Shown in pieces: positions 9,213 through 20,800 of a stretch of DNA of 64,000 bases (position 1 is its first letter; each line of letters begins with the position of its first letter). The position numbers were made by a program, and so were the translations under genes. The notes beneath the pieces are model-generated. The model did not search any database, was not told the DNA's origin, and worked only from the letters and a program-made list of their open reading frames with translations. Source of the DNA: Pricia antarctica (GTDB lineage: Bacteria; Bacteroidota; Bacteroidia; Flavobacteriales; Flavobacteriaceae); the NCBI GenBank assembly GCA_011050085.1, contig DRGL01000043.1, positions 1 to 64,000 on the forward strand, written 5' to 3'.

Positions 9213-10166
9213 TTATCCATTAAATACGCCCATGTTGGCATATTTATCCATACGCTTATTTACCAAATCCTTTGGGGATAATTTTTGAAGTTCTTTATAC
9301 GTGGAAGTAATTTTACTTTTTACAATTTCAAAAGTTTTTTCACGATTTCCGTGTGCCCCACCAGCAGGTTCACGTACGATTTCGTCAATCAACTTCAATT
9401 TTTTCATATCTGTTGCAGTCAACTTTAAAGACTCCGCCGCCTGTTCCTTATACTCCCAACTGCGCCATAGAATAGAGGAACATGATTCGGGGGAAATGAC
9501 GGAGTACCATGTATTTTCCAACATCAATACCCTATCCCCTACGCCAATACCCAAAGCTCCACCCGAAGCTCCTTCGCCTATAATAATGACAATTATGGGC
9601 ACTTTTAAACGGGTCATCTCTAATATATTACGCGCAATGGCTTCACCTTGTCCACGTTCTTCGGCCTCAATACCTGGATAGGCACCGGGGGTATCTATAA
9701 GGCATACCACGGGAATTCCAAATTTTTCAGCAGACTTCATAGCCCGTAATGCTTTCCGGTAGCCTTCAGGATTTGCCATCCCGAAATTACGATACTGCCT
9801 TGTTTTAGTATTGTAACCCTTCTGTTGCCCGACAAACATGTAGCTTTGGTCATCTATTTTCCCAAGACCGGTAATCATAGCTTTATCATCCTTGACATTT
9901 CTATCGCCGTGAAGTTCCAAGAATGCTTCTCCGCATATCGCGTTGATGTAGTCTAAAGTGTAAGGTCTGTTCGGATGTCTAGATAGCTGTACCCGTTGCC
10001 AAGCCGTAAGATTCTTATAGATATCTTTTCGGGTCTCGACCAATTTTTTTTCGATCTGCTTGCAGGTCTCGGTCACATCGACCTCGCTCTCTTCACCGAT
10101 AATCATACATTTATCGAGCTGTTCTTCAAGCTCCTTAATAGGGAGTTCAAAATCGAGATATTCCAT
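9213..10166 (-). CDS. accA: Acetyl-CoA carboxylase carboxyltransferase subunit alpha
   Basis: 317 aa; [63 protein letters not shown]. Confidence 0.98.
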   Translation of the reverse strand: MEYLDFELPIKELEEQLDKCMIIGEESEVDVTETCKQIEKKLVETRKDIYKNLTAWQRVQLSRHPNRPYTLDYINAICGEAFLELHGDRNVKDDKAMITGLGKIDDQSYMFVGQQKGYNTKTRQYRNFGMANPEGYRKALRAMKSAEKFGIPVVCLIDTPGAYPGIEAEERGQGEAIARNILEMTRLKVPIIVIIIGEGASGGALGIGVGDRVLMLENTWYSVISPESCSSILWRSWEYKEQAAESLKLTATDMKKLKLIDEIVREPAGGAHGNREKTFEIVKSKITSTYKELQKLSPKDLVNKRMDKYANMGVFNG

Positions 10167-10277
10167 AATATAATAGGTTTAGGTTTTTGCGATTTTTGTC
10201 AATGCACAAATATAAAATTTTCTAAACGTTTGTGCTGTTTTTAAATTACCAAGGCCAGTGCAATTCAGATTCAACGG

Positions 10278-11360
10278 CTACCTTTTGGCCTTTTGTAATA
10301 GTACGAACGCTAAAACACCAAATAAAAAATTCGGCAAGATCACGGCCCAAAGCGGCGAAAATCCTGCCTGTTCCGCTAACGTTCCAAAGACTTTATCGAA
10401 AAAAATAAAAATAAAGGCAACTACGATTCCGAAGGCCAAATTAACCCCCATGCCTCCCCTACGCTTAACCGATGCCACGGCAACAGCGATTATGGTAAGT
10501 ATGAATGCGGCTATCGGCAAAGACCATCGCTTATATTTTACAAGCACATAGGCATTAATATTTGAGGCTCCCTTCTGTCTTTGGTCGTCTATAAACTTGT
10601 TCAGTTCAAAAAGGTTTTTGGTTTCCGCAACATATGAAACTGGGGTAAGGTCACCAATATCGAAAGTGAAAACGGTATCTAAGCGACGTTTGGTCTGTAC
10701 CAATGCTGTATCGTTCACCAATTTTCTCTTTTGATATGAGGTCAAACGGTACATACTATCTTTAGGAATCCAGCGGATATTGGCCGCTGAAATTTTGAAA
10801 TCTAGCTTATCATCTTCGGTAAACCGTTCGTATGTAAAATTATAACCGATCTGTCTGGCAGGGTCAAAACTGCTGACATAAATAAAATCAGTTTTATTGA
10901 GCTGGGTAAAAACATTATTCGTTACCCGATCTTGCTTTCCCTTTTTTAAATACTTGTACTTGAATTCGTTAAAACCAAGACTAGCTTTGGGCACAATGAA
11001 CATACCCATAATGAACATAATTAAGGCTATAATGGTCGCCCCAATGAGATAGGGTCGCAAAAAACGGTTGTAAGATACCCCTGAACTTAAAATAGCTACA
11101 ATCTCCGTATTGCTAGCCAGTTTTGAGGTAAAGAAGATGACGGAAAGAAAAAGAAAAATTGGGAAAAGAAGACTACCTATATATATAGTGAAGTTTCCAA
11201 AATAGATTAATATTTCGTCTAAAGGCGCCTCGTTAGCTTGCATCTTGCCAATTTGCTCGGCCAAATGGGCCATGATTCCGATAGGTATGAATAGCAGAAT
11301 CATCACTCCAAAAGTGACGAGGTAACGCTTTAGTATATATTTGTCGATGATGCTCAGCAC
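10278..11360 (-). CDS. LptF/LptG family permease (YjgP/YjgQ)
   Basis: 360 aa; IIDKYILKRYLVTFGVMILLF N-terminus; multiple TM segments. Confidence 0.92.
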   Translation of the reverse strand: MLSIIDKYILKRYLVTFGVMILLFIPIGIMAHLAEQIGKMQANEAPLDEILIYFGNFTIYIGSLLFPIFLFLSVIFFTSKLASNTEIVAILSSGVSYNRFLRPYLIGATIIALIMFIMGMFIVPKASLGFNEFKYKYLKKGKQDRVTNNVFTQLNKTDFIYVSSFDPARQIGYNFTYERFTEDDKLDFKISAANIRWIPKDSMYRLTSYQKRKLVNDTALVQTKRRLDTVFTFDIGDLTPVSYVAETKNLFELNKFIDDQRQKGASNINAYVLVKYKRWSLPIAAFILTIIAVAVASVKRRGGMGVNLAFGIVVAFIFIFFDKVFGTLAEQAGFSPLWAVILPNFLFGVLAFVLLQKAKR

Positions 11361-11362
11361 TG

Positions 11363-12493
11363 CTAAAGCCTTTTATCCATTTGTTTGACCATTATGGTCT
11401 TCCACTGCGAAAAATCGCCCGCTAAAATATGTTTTCTCGCCTCGCGCACCAGCCAAAGATAAAAACCCAAATTATGGATGGTTGCAATCTGTTTGCCAAG
11501 GTATTCATTTGCGGCAAAAAGATGCCGTAAATAAGCTTTAGAATATTCGGTATCTACGAAGGTAAGTCCCATTTCATCGACCGGGGAAAAATCATCCTCC
11601 CACTTCTTATTTTTAATGTTGATGGTACCGTGCGCCGTAAAGAGCATGCCGTTTCTTGCATTTCGAGTTGGCATTACGCAATCGAACATATCGACCCCTA
11701 AGGCTATGTTTTCTAATATATTGATGGGAGTGCCGACGCCCATTAGGTAGCGAGGCTTGTCTTCGGGTAAAATGGCACAGACCAATTCGGTCATCGCATA
11801 CAGCTCTTCGGCCGGTTCTCCCACGGATAATCCACCAATCGCATTGCCTTCCGCACCTACCCCAGCAATGTATTCAGCTGATTGTTTGCGAAGGTCTTTA
11901 TATGTCGATCCTTGAACTATCGGAAAGAAGGTTTGTGAATAGCCATATTCGAATGGGGTTTTTTCTAGATGCGTGATACAACGCTCCAGCCAACGATGCG
12001 TCATATGCATTGACCGTTGGGCATACTTATAGTCACAAGGGTACGGTGTGCATTCGTCAAAGGCCATGATGATATCGGCGCCGATGGTACGCTGAATTTC
12101 CATGACGCGCTCGGGTGTGAACATATGGGTCGAGCCATCAATGTGCGATTTAAACTTGACCCCCTCCTCTTTAATTTTACGGTTGTTAGACAAAGAATAC
12201 ACTTGGTAGCCCCCGCTATCCGTAAGAATATTCCGGTCCCATCCCATAAATTTATGGAGTCCCCCCGCTTTTTTCAGGATTTCCGTTTTGGGGCGGAGAA
12301 AAAGGTGATAGGTATTTCCCAATATAACATCAGGATTTATATCATCCTTAAGCTCTCGCTGATGTACACTTTTTACAGTGGCGACCGTGCCGACAGGCAT
12401 AAAAATTGGGGTTTCTATAATACCGTGATCGGTGACCATGGTACCGGCCCGTGCCTTGCTATGATCGTCTGTTTGGTGTAGGGTAAATTTCAA
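11363..12493 (-). CDS. tgt: Queuine tRNA-ribosyltransferase
   Basis: MPVGTVATVKS, ILTDSGGYQVYSL, GGLSVGEP, DCVMPTRNARNGMLFT. Confidence 0.98.
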   Translation of the reverse strand: MKFTLHQTDDHSKARAGTMVTDHGIIETPIFMPVGTVATVKSVHQRELKDDINPDVILGNTYHLFLRPKTEILKKAGGLHKFMGWDRNILTDSGGYQVYSLSNNRKIKEEGVKFKSHIDGSTHMFTPERVMEIQRTIGADIIMAFDECTPYPCDYKYAQRSMHMTHRWLERCITHLEKTPFEYGYSQTFFPIVQGSTYKDLRKQSAEYIAGVGAEGNAIGGLSVGEPAEELYAMTELVCAILPEDKPRYLMGVGTPINILENIALGVDMFDCVMPTRNARNGMLFTAHGTINIKNKKWEDDFSPVDEMGLTFVDTEYSKAYLRHLFAANEYLGKQIATIHNLGFYLWLVREARKHILAGDFSQWKTIMVKQMDKRL

Positions 12494-12602
12494 AACTTAA
12501 TTTATGGGGGCAAAGATAGGCAACTAGGTCACATTCCATCCTTAAGGAAAAAATAAAGTTGAACACCCTACTGTATAGCATCAAAAATAAATCCAGCACC
12601 AC

Positions 12603-12633
12603 TTGTATTCCCAAAAGATTGCGATTACATTTG
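12603..12633 (+). promoter_or_regulatory. Promoter of the split transketolase genes
   Basis: TTG (12603-12605) - 20 nt - TACATTTG (12626-12633), 26 nt upstream of the ATG. Confidence 0.75.
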
Positions 12634-12658
12634 GGAAATTCTTAAATCAAAGTATATA

Positions 12659-13504
12659 ATGGCAGAACTGGATACATTACAGGATATAGTAACACAGACC
12701 CGAAGAGATATCGTACGAATGGTACATAATGTAAATTCAGGGCACCCTGGAGGTTCGTTGGGCTGTACCGAGTTTGTAGTCGCTTTGTATAACGAGGTTA
12801 TGGATTTAAAGGAAGGATTTGATATGGATGGCAATGGGGAAGACCTTTTCTTTTTGTCGAACGGCCATATTTCTCCAGTATGGTACAGTGTTCTTGCCCG
12901 TAAGGGATATTTTCCGGTAAAAGAATTGAATACCTTCAGAGCCCTAAATTCCCGATTACAAGGTCATCCGACTACACATGAGGGACTGCCCGGAATACGA
13001 GTTGCTTCCGGTTCCTTGGGTCAGGGCATGTCAGTCGCCATTGGTGCGGCTCTTGCCAAAAAACTAAATGAAGACGACCATTTAGTATATAGCCTTCATG
13101 GCGATGGTGAACTACAGGAAGGCCAAAACTGGGAAGCTATTATGTACGCCGCCGGAAATAAAGTCGACAATATCATTTCGACCATTGATCGCAACGGACA
13201 GCAAATTGACGGTCCTACAGAAGACGTACTTCCTCTAGGAAACTTAAAAGTGAAATTTGAGGCCTTTGGATGGGATGTTCTCGAAGTGCAGGACGGTAAC
13301 AATTTGGAGGCCGTTATTAAAGGACTGAATGAGGCTAAAAGCCGGACTGGAAAAGGTAAACCTGTTTGTATCATTTTAGATACAGTAATGGGCCACGGTG
13401 TAGATTTTATGATGCATACCCACGCATGGCACGGGAAAGCACCCAATGATGAACAACTTGCCGATGCACTTTCGCAAAATGCAGAGACTTTAGGAGACTA
13501 TTGA
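12659..13504 (+). CDS. Transketolase, N-terminal (TPP-binding) subunit
   Basis: 281 aa; SGHPGGSLGCTEFVVALY, HGDGELQEGQNWEA, VMGHGVDFM. Confidence 0.95.
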   Translation: MAELDTLQDIVTQTRRDIVRMVHNVNSGHPGGSLGCTEFVVALYNEVMDLKEGFDMDGNGEDLFFLSNGHISPVWYSVLARKGYFPVKELNTFRALNSRLQGHPTTHEGLPGIRVASGSLGQGMSVAIGAALAKKLNEDDHLVYSLHGDGELQEGQNWEAIMYAAGNKVDNIISTIDRNGQQIDGPTEDVLPLGNLKVKFEAFGWDVLEVQDGNNLEAVIKGLNEAKSRTGKGKPVCIILDTVMGHGVDFMMHTHAWHGKAPNDEQLADALSQNAETLGDY

Positions 13505-13618
13505 AAGTCATTTCCCTGATTCTCCGAGGAAAAGAATAGGAACAAATTTTTAAATTGTCTATTCTCTTTAAATTTTAGGCTTGTCATAAGTGAAAACCGA
13601 AACAATAAAAATTAAGAA

Positions 13619-14569
13619 ATGCAATATACAGACCAAGGTAAGAAAGATACAAGAAGCGGATACGGAGCGGCCATGACCGAATTAGGCAGAAGTCACCCAA
13701 ATGTTGTAGCCCTTTGTGCGGATTTGGTGGGTTCTCTTAAAATTGAAACCTTTATTGAGGAAAATCCTAAGCGCTTTTTCCAGACCGGTATTGCGGAAGC
13801 GAATATGATGGGCCTTGCGGCCGGTTTGACTATTGGTGGCAAGATTCCTTTTGCCAGTACGTTTGCCAACTTTGCCACTGGCCGGGTGTACGACCAGATT
13901 CGTCAGTCGATTGCATATTCAGGTAAGAATGTCAAAATTTGTGCCTCACATGCCGGTCTGACCCTTGGGGAAGATGGAGCTACGCACCAAATTCTAGAAG
14001 ATATCGGAATGATGAAAATGCTTCCGGGCATGACGGTAATCAATCCTTGTGATTTTAACCAGACCAAGGCGGCTACACTCGCCATTGCTGATTATGAAGG
14101 ACCTGTTTACCTCCGTTTCGGACGCCCCAAAGTAGCCAACTTTACGCCTGTAGACCAAAAGTTCGAAATCGGAAAGGCAGTTTTATTACAAGAAGGCACC
14201 GATGTAACCATTATCGCCACAGGCCATTTAGTTTGGCCGGCCTTGATTGCCGCAGACAATCTTAAAGAGAAAGGTATATCCGCAGAGGTACTGAACATTC
14301 ACACCATTAAACCCCTGGATGAGGAAGCGGTGTTAAAATCCGTTAAAAAAACGGGTTGTGTGGTGACTGCCGAAGAGCATAATTTTATGGGCGGACTCGG
14401 AGAAAGTATCGCTAGAACCCTTGCCATTCAGCATCCTACACCACAAGAATTCGTCGCCACCCAGGATACTTTTGGTGAAAGTGGAACTGCAGAAGAATTA
14501 ATGGATAAGTATGGGCTGAACAATAAAGCTATCGAAGACGCCGTTGTTAGGGTTAAGAACAGAAAATGA
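13619..14569 (+). CDS. Transketolase, C-terminal subunit
   Basis: 316 aa; pyrimidine-binding and C-terminal domains: FQTGIAEANMMGLAAGLTIGGKIPFASTFANF, GLTLGEDGATHQILEDIGMM. Confidence 0.95.
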   Translation: MQYTDQGKKDTRSGYGAAMTELGRSHPNVVALCADLVGSLKIETFIEENPKRFFQTGIAEANMMGLAAGLTIGGKIPFASTFANFATGRVYDQIRQSIAYSGKNVKICASHAGLTLGEDGATHQILEDIGMMKMLPGMTVINPCDFNQTKAATLAIADYEGPVYLRFGRPKVANFTPVDQKFEIGKAVLLQEGTDVTIIATGHLVWPALIAADNLKEKGISAEVLNIHTIKPLDEEAVLKSVKKTGCVVTAEEHNFMGGLGESIARTLAIQHPTPQEFVATQDTFGESGTAEELMDKYGLNNKAIEDAVVRVKNRK

Positions 14570-14619
14570 CCATGGTATCGTTTTTGATATCATGATACCG
14601 TAACAAAAACGAGAACTAT

Positions 14620-15237
14620 ATGAAAAATGCACTTCTTACAGTGGTGTTTGCTATGGGTAGCATCGCCGCTTTTTCACAATCAGATTCAGGCTTCGGTATA
14701 AAAGCCGGTTTAAACTACAACCAAAATGGAGACCTTCGCATCGAATCGGTCGGCAATGCCGCCGAAGATATCATACAAGGCTCTGATGGCAAGGTTGGCT
14801 ACAACGTAGGTATTTTCGGTAAATTGGCTTTTTCGAGGCTGTATATACGTCCGGAGTTAATTTATACCAAAACACAAAGCGCCTACAATCTTAATAATGG
14901 CACGAAATACGATATTTCTAAATTAGACCTTCCCGTACTGTTCGGTGCAGAAATTATAGGACCGCTACATATCTTTGCGGGCCCTGCCTTTCAATATATG
15001 CTTAGCAATGACCTGCAAGGTTTCAGTATCAACGATGCGGAAAAAGACTTTACCGTTGGCTTGCACGTCGGAGCGGGCGTCAATCTTGGCCGGTTAGGTT
15101 TTGATGTTCGTTATGAGCGCGGTTTTTCCGAGAATGAAGCACAATTTATCAGTGAAAATATAACTCAAAGCGATATAAAAGGGCGCGTTGATTCCAGGCC
15201 TTCCCAGATAATCTTCGCAGTATCACTTAAACTATAA
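14620..15237 (+). CDS. Outer membrane beta-barrel protein (PorT-like family)
   Basis: Signal peptide; GIKAGLNYNQNGD, RLYIRPELIYTKTQ, LPVLFGAEIIGPLHIFAGPAFQYML. Confidence 0.8.
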   Translation: MKNALLTVVFAMGSIAAFSQSDSGFGIKAGLNYNQNGDLRIESVGNAAEDIIQGSDGKVGYNVGIFGKLAFSRLYIRPELIYTKTQSAYNLNNGTKYDISKLDLPVLFGAEIIGPLHIFAGPAFQYMLSNDLQGFSINDAEKDFTVGLHVGAGVNLGRLGFDVRYERGFSENEAQFISENITQSDIKGRVDSRPSQIIFAVSLKL

Positions 15238-15317
15238 TCCCTGAGCTAGGCTCTGAAATTCATTTGTGTTGAAACACAGATTGTTATTTCTTATAAGAAT
15301 CTAATCATATTTTAATG

Positions 15318-15351
15318 CCGAAGCCCCGACATGTAAGTGTCGGGGCTTCGG
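15318..15351. terminator. Bidirectional terminator between convergent genes
   Basis: ccgaagccccgaca (15318-15331) / tgtcggggcttcgg (15338-15351): perfect 14-bp stem. Confidence 0.8.
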
Positions 15352-15377
15352 TATTTATCGTTTAGAACGTAAGTTAA

Positions 15378-16340
15378 TTAGTTTGTGTCAGGATCTAAAT
15401 GGTCGGGAACACCGTCATTATCCGCATCAGGAAAAGGTAGGATTAAATTGCCCGCATCATCGAATGAAATCTCATCCCGTGTCGGAATCCCATCATTATC
15501 ATCATCGGTGTCCTCATGATTATAAATCGGCCGATTTCCGGATTGGGTTGCAGAAAAATCTCCATCCGTATTATCATTATTTAAAATACCATCCCCGTTA
15601 ACATCTTCTAAGATTGAAGGTATACCATCATTATCATAGTCAGTGTCTTCTTCATATAAGCCTAATTCCAATGTAAACAATAAAGGATCATACTGTTGGA
15701 TTATAGTTCCTCGAGGCACATTGTAATAGCCTAAACCAGACGGAAAAATAATCAATCCTATTCCTGTATTCTCTATCGATGTTGTACCATCGTTGTTGAC
15801 AATTATGTCTCCGCCAGCATTCAATTTCGACATTCCGATAGAAAAACCCCGTAAGAAATTGGGCAGATATCGCCAACTAAACGATGTTGAAGAATCAAAT
15901 AATTCTCCGTTCAACCTTCTACCCTCATATTTGAAAAAGGTAGAGTCCGCAACGGTAGGGCTTCCACCTTCTCCCTCTCGAGCGACTAAATAATAGTAGG
16001 TAAGCTGAACATCGCCACCTTCCTCTATCCCTAAATCAGAAGAAGATACTGCTACCGTTTCCGATGTCATGTCTTCAGCAAGAGACCTTTTATCCGAATT
16101 TTCGCCGGCAATGGTATCGATGACAATCTTAAAATCAAAGTTTTCAGGTATACTATCGAACTCTTCGTAATTGTAAAAATGGGTGTCTATATAGGCCTGT
16201 ATTTTAGCATCCTCTTCAACAGCAACCTCAGTTAAGGGCCTGGGCGGAATCGGTTCCGGAGTAGCAGGACCATCATCATTATTACAGGAAACTATCAGAA
16301 AAATAAATATAAGAAAAGCCGCAATTCGATTTTGTGTCAT
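15378..16340 (-). CDS. FKBP-type peptidyl-prolyl isomerase-like lipoprotein with C-terminal acidic Asp-rich (thrombospondin type 3-like) repeats
   Basis: Lipobox LIVSCNNDD; FKBP-like ..FKYEGRRLNGELFDSS...; C-terminal DTDYDNDGIPSILEDVNGDGILNNDNTDGD...DTDDDNDGIPTRDE...DADNDGVPDHLDPDTN. Confidence 0.8.
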   Translation of the reverse strand: MTQNRIAAFLIFIFLIVSCNNDDGPATPEPIPPRPLTEVAVEEDAKIQAYIDTHFYNYEEFDSIPENFDFKIVIDTIAGENSDKRSLAEDMTSETVAVSSSDLGIEEGGDVQLTYYYLVAREGEGGSPTVADSTFFKYEGRRLNGELFDSSTSFSWRYLPNFLRGFSIGMSKLNAGGDIIVNNDGTTSIENTGIGLIIFPSGLGYYNVPRGTIIQQYDPLLFTLELGLYEEDTDYDNDGIPSILEDVNGDGILNNDNTDGDFSATQSGNRPIYNHEDTDDDNDGIPTRDEISFDDAGNLILPFPDADNDGVPDHLDPDTN

Positions 16341-16411
16341 CGTTGTTTTTTAAGAACCGGCAAGATACAATTTTCCCTTACTTTTGTTCGAGACCTTAAC
16401 AAAGAATTTAA

Positions 16412-16807
16412 ATGCGTATCGATAAATACCTTTGGCACATCCGCTATTTCAAAACTCGGAGCATCGCTTCTACGGCCGTCAAAAAGGGACAGGTAAAAGT
16501 GAACGGTCAAGTCGTAAAACCGTCTCGGGAAGTGTATGCGATGGATGAACTGATTGTTCGTAAAGAACAAATCGACCTTCAATTGACTGTACTCGATATA
16601 CCCAAAAGCCGCGTTGGGGCGAAACTTGTAGATATCTATAGGAAGGACACCACCCCGAAAGAAGCGTATGAACATGGGGAACTAGTCAGAAAAGCTAAGG
16701 AGCATTATCGCAAACAAGGCACGGGGCGGCCCACTAAAAAGGATAGACGTGATATCGATGGTTATCTCGAAGGCGATGATATACCCTTTGATGAAGGTTG
16801 GCAATAG
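16412..16807 (+). CDS. RNA-binding S4 domain protein (Hsp15/HslR-like)
   Basis: MRIDKYLWHIRYFKTRSIASTAVKKGQVKVNGQVVKPSREV. Confidence 0.93.
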   Translation: MRIDKYLWHIRYFKTRSIASTAVKKGQVKVNGQVVKPSREVYAMDELIVRKEQIDLQLTVLDIPKSRVGAKLVDIYRKDTTPKEAYEHGELVRKAKEHYRKQGTGRPTKKDRRDIDGYLEGDDIPFDEGWQ

Positions 16808-16889
16808 TCCGGTAAAATTAGTTTAAGAGCGGTTGGGTTCTACTAATCGGCATATTAAATGGCTTTTTTTGCTTCGATGTTCAAAATAG

Positions 16890-17723
16890 CTATTCAACAT
16901 CCCTTCTTTTCTGCGCAACGAACCAATCGTAAAGAGTTTCGGTATCGTAGGCCTGTATCCAAGAATCGTGACCTACCCCTTTATATCTGGTAAAGCGCAC
17001 ATCATAACCCATCTCCCGTAATTTTTTGACCATGGTATCGGATTCCGAAATTGGAATGGACTCGTCTTCTATGCCGTGGAATACCCAAATCGGCATTTTC
17101 TTATCGATCCACGAGGCATAAGGATAGGGAGTCATACCGCAAACGACTGCCATAGCCGCAAAAGTTTCAGGGTACTGTACGGCCATTTCCCATGCGGCAC
17201 CGCCCCCTCTGCTCAAACCCGTAAGATAAATGCGGGATGGGTCTACGTTGTTGTTAGCAACGATAGTGTCAAGCAATTGTTTAACAGCGCGGGTATCCCA
17301 CCACATCTTTTTATGTGGATTTTGTGGTGCCAGTATTAAAAAAGGAAATTTCTTGCCACGAGCGATTAATTTAGGAGGTCCGTTGCGGCGGACCTTAACT
17401 AGACTATCACCGGATTCCCCACCACCGTGCAAAAATAATAATAAGGGGAATTTTTTTTCGGACTTAATAATTTCATCCTTGTTATCTGAAGTATCCGTCT
17501 TATTTAAGGTATCCTTTTCGTCGCCATTTCTAACATCCTCTTCACTACCTTCATCCAAAGCAATATCCTCATAATCCTCTGGATAGTACAAATAATAACT
17601 GTACGTATCCTTAAGAACCGTTTCTTGCTCGGCATCTATCAATCTATATTTCGATTGGGCCGAACAGCCTTGAAATAGTAACCCAATCATCAGCAAAAGC
17701 CCTATTCTTTGGAAAATTAGCAT
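16890..17723 (-). CDS. Lipoprotein alpha/beta hydrolase (prolyl oligopeptidase/phospholipase-like)
   Basis: Lipobox LLFQGCS; LFLHGGGESGD, YLTGLSRGGGAAWEMA, GVGHDSW catalytic motifs. Confidence 0.85.
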   Translation of the reverse strand: MLIFQRIGLLLMIGLLFQGCSAQSKYRLIDAEQETVLKDTYSYYLYYPEDYEDIALDEGSEEDVRNGDEKDTLNKTDTSDNKDEIIKSEKKFPLLLFLHGGGESGDSLVKVRRNGPPKLIARGKKFPFLILAPQNPHKKMWWDTRAVKQLLDTIVANNNVDPSRIYLTGLSRGGGAAWEMAVQYPETFAAMAVVCGMTPYPYASWIDKKMPIWVFHGIEDESIPISESDTMVKKLREMGYDVRFTRYKGVGHDSWIQAYDTETLYDWFVAQKRRDVE

Positions 17724-17791
17724 ACCTAAATTTAAGCTGTAAAGATATCAATTAATGACTATGGAAAATGTTACGCATGAAGTTAGTCCAT

Positions 17792-17818
17792 AAAAAAAGG
17801 ATGCCCAAAGGGACATCC
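17792..17818 (-). terminator. Rho-independent terminator of the adhesin gene
   Basis: Minus strand GGATGtCCC-TTT-GGGcATCC followed by a T tract. Confidence 0.8.
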
Positions 17819-17847
17819 GATTCTATAAAATTCAAAATAAGTAATTC

Positions 17848-20800
17848 CTAACGATAAAGTGTAAAGTGGCCTACATATCGAGTAGAACGCTTGTCGTTCT
17901 GGTTGACAACGTACCAGTAATCACCCGATGGCAATTCTTTGCCGTCGTATAATCCGTCCCATTTACTAACCTGGTCGAGTTCGGCCACTACCCTACCGTA
18001 ACGATCGTAAATAATCACTTCGATATTGGGGAAGAACTCTCTGTTTTTAGGCGACCAAAAATCGTTCTCATTGTCACCGTTAGGGGTGAAGAACTGTGGT
18101 AGTTCGAGCATTCCGGTAAATTCAAAGGGAATGCTGGCCACGGCAACGCAGCCGTTTTGATCTACTACACGCACTTCTACCATACCGCTTTCGGTGGTTG
18201 TGTAAACATTTTCATCGCCATAGGATTCTCCGTTGAAAAAATACTCATAGCCTCCGAATCCGCCACCCGCAATCGCCGTCAGTTCGTTCGGACCGGTTTT
18301 CTGGGCTTCTAAAGTCAAGGGCTCATAAGCCTCTATCGTAAATTCCACGGTGTTGGTACATCCGTTCTCGTGGTAGATATACACGATGTGTTCACCGGCA
18401 GGCAAATCGCCCCAAGCACGTTCCGTGGTAGCGATAGCGGTAACTGCATCGGAGGGGTTGATAGGATCCAAGGCAAACAAAATTTCCGATATACGGGTAT
18501 TATCCTCTAATTCGACTCGTGCCGTGCTGTTCGGAAAAATAACCTCACAACCATATTGAACAATCGGCTCTGCAGTTAGATCGACACCGATTTCAATCGG
18601 AACCTCAACGAAAGTACCGCACATATTCGCATCTTGAACAAACACAATATAGCTTACGCCCCCGGCCAAATTCTGAAAAATTAAATTATCGTTTCTTAGA
18701 AAAACTTCGGTTCCGTCTGACGTGGGGCCTATTAGTCTAGTCTGGTAATATTCGACCGGATTCATTGGATCGGTATTGTCAACAAAAGGCGTTCCTCCCT
18801 CAATGAACAGCTGTGCAGAACCATCGGCGGCGGCAATACAGGTTTCAGGGTTCGTAGTAACGTCCGTTACCGAAAGCTCTTCGGGCGTCTCGACGTATAT
18901 TTCGAAAGTTTGTGGACAGCCTTCCGCATCTTGTGCCAAAACAATGTAACCCGGACCATCGCCAAACGGTCTTGGAGCTAAATCTGTAAAGGTATATGTC
19001 ATCGGATTATCGGGGTCACTAAAGAACTCGCTCAAGTTGGGTTCGATCGAAAATTTCACCAATCCAGGGGTTGCACTGGTTACATTCATCGTAATGGTAC
19101 CGTCACTTTCACCGAAACATGTGGTTGGAGTTGCGCTTTGTGTAATAATTACGGGTGCTGCGGGCGCAATGGTAAAAGGACCTTGAACGACACCACAGTT
19201 TTGGCGACTTATAACGGATATCCAATAATCACCTGCATCTAGGTTTTCAAAAGTTCCAAAATCCTGCATGGCACGGTTCTCATACGTTGTTAATGGTAAG
19301 GCCGCGAAAGCATCCGCTCCCGGGTCGGAATCATAGACCCGGAACTCATATATTCCTGTACCACCTGTAGCAATAGCTTCAATTCTACCATCCACTTCAT
19401 AGGCACATGAAACGTCAAAAGTCGGGGACGTAGGTTCCAGAACCAGAGGTTCAGCCTCGGTTATGGTGATACCCCGTGTTTTTCGCGCCAAACAAGATGT
19501 TGAAGTACCATTTCTTCGGACTTCATAGCGATACGATTCATTGACCGTTCCAGGGATATCCCTTTTAACCGGTAATCCGTTGGCATCAATCTCATCAACC
19601 GGAAGCCACACGATACTTGGGTCTCCAGGTGGAACGTACATGGGATGTGTATCAGGATAAATGCGTCGATACTCATATGTACCCCCCTGCGGATTGTTTA
19701 CCCGAATCAACATAGTTGCGATATTACCGCATGCGGGAACAGAAGTCTGAATCAAGGCAGGTTCAATTGCCGGAGGTGGAACGACTTGAATCGGAACCGT
19801 AAACGATTGGCAATTCAATGTGGATACAATCTCTATGGCATACCATCCACCGGAAATAACACCCGTTCCGGCCGAACCTTCAAACTCCGGTTCGTTCTGC
19901 TGACCCGTAGTCGAAATTATATTAGCAGGATCAGTCAAATCTAAAGCTCCCGGGTTTGCGGGGTCTAAATTAGTTGGATCAATACGTAACAGTCGATATT
20001 GATAACCACCCCCTGATACGCCTCCGATAGCTCCTGGGTTTGTGGTGCCCGGTTCTACGGCCACGATAACGGCATCATTTCCGCTAGGACATTCCAACTG
20101 CCTATCAATCCTAGCTTCGGCTTCTATAGGGTCCACTGGATTTAGAATTACGGTTTCGGAATGTTCACACGCTTCGATATCGCGAACAGTTACCCGATAG
20201 TTCCCGCTAGAAAGTCCGGTAAATCGGTTGTTGCTTCCATTAGATGCAAAAGTGGCATATGCAGCACTGGTAGAAGGCACGTAATTACTGCCGTCGAAAT
20301 ATTCCAACCTATAGACATACGGAGAATTGTCCCAACCTCCTGTGGTATTGGCAACGATCTCGCCCAAGTCATTGTTACAGCCCACCCGACCTATTTCCTC
20401 TAAAGTTGTTATGCGTAATTGTTCGCTAGGGGTGTCAATAAATGAAGCGTTACTGAAAATATTACAGGCAGTAACTGTCTTATTACTTTCATGGATGACA
20501 ACCCTTAAATTGCCCGTTGGGAGACCCGTAATCGTTGCCGGATTTCCTGCGGATGAAATATCGATTGTTCCTGAAGAATTTCCAGCAACAGGAGTGCCAA
20601 AAGCTCCACCGGAAAATCCGGGGTCGGCCGCATCATAAACGATATAATCGTAAATACCGGAGAAACCTACCAAACTAGCCAAATTGGTTATCTCAATCTC
20701 GAGAATACCATCTGTTGCTCCGAGACATCCTACCGGCTCGTTCTGGCGGATGGTTGCGGTAGGCAAAACCGGCTCCGTTACGATATACGGCTCCAAAGGA

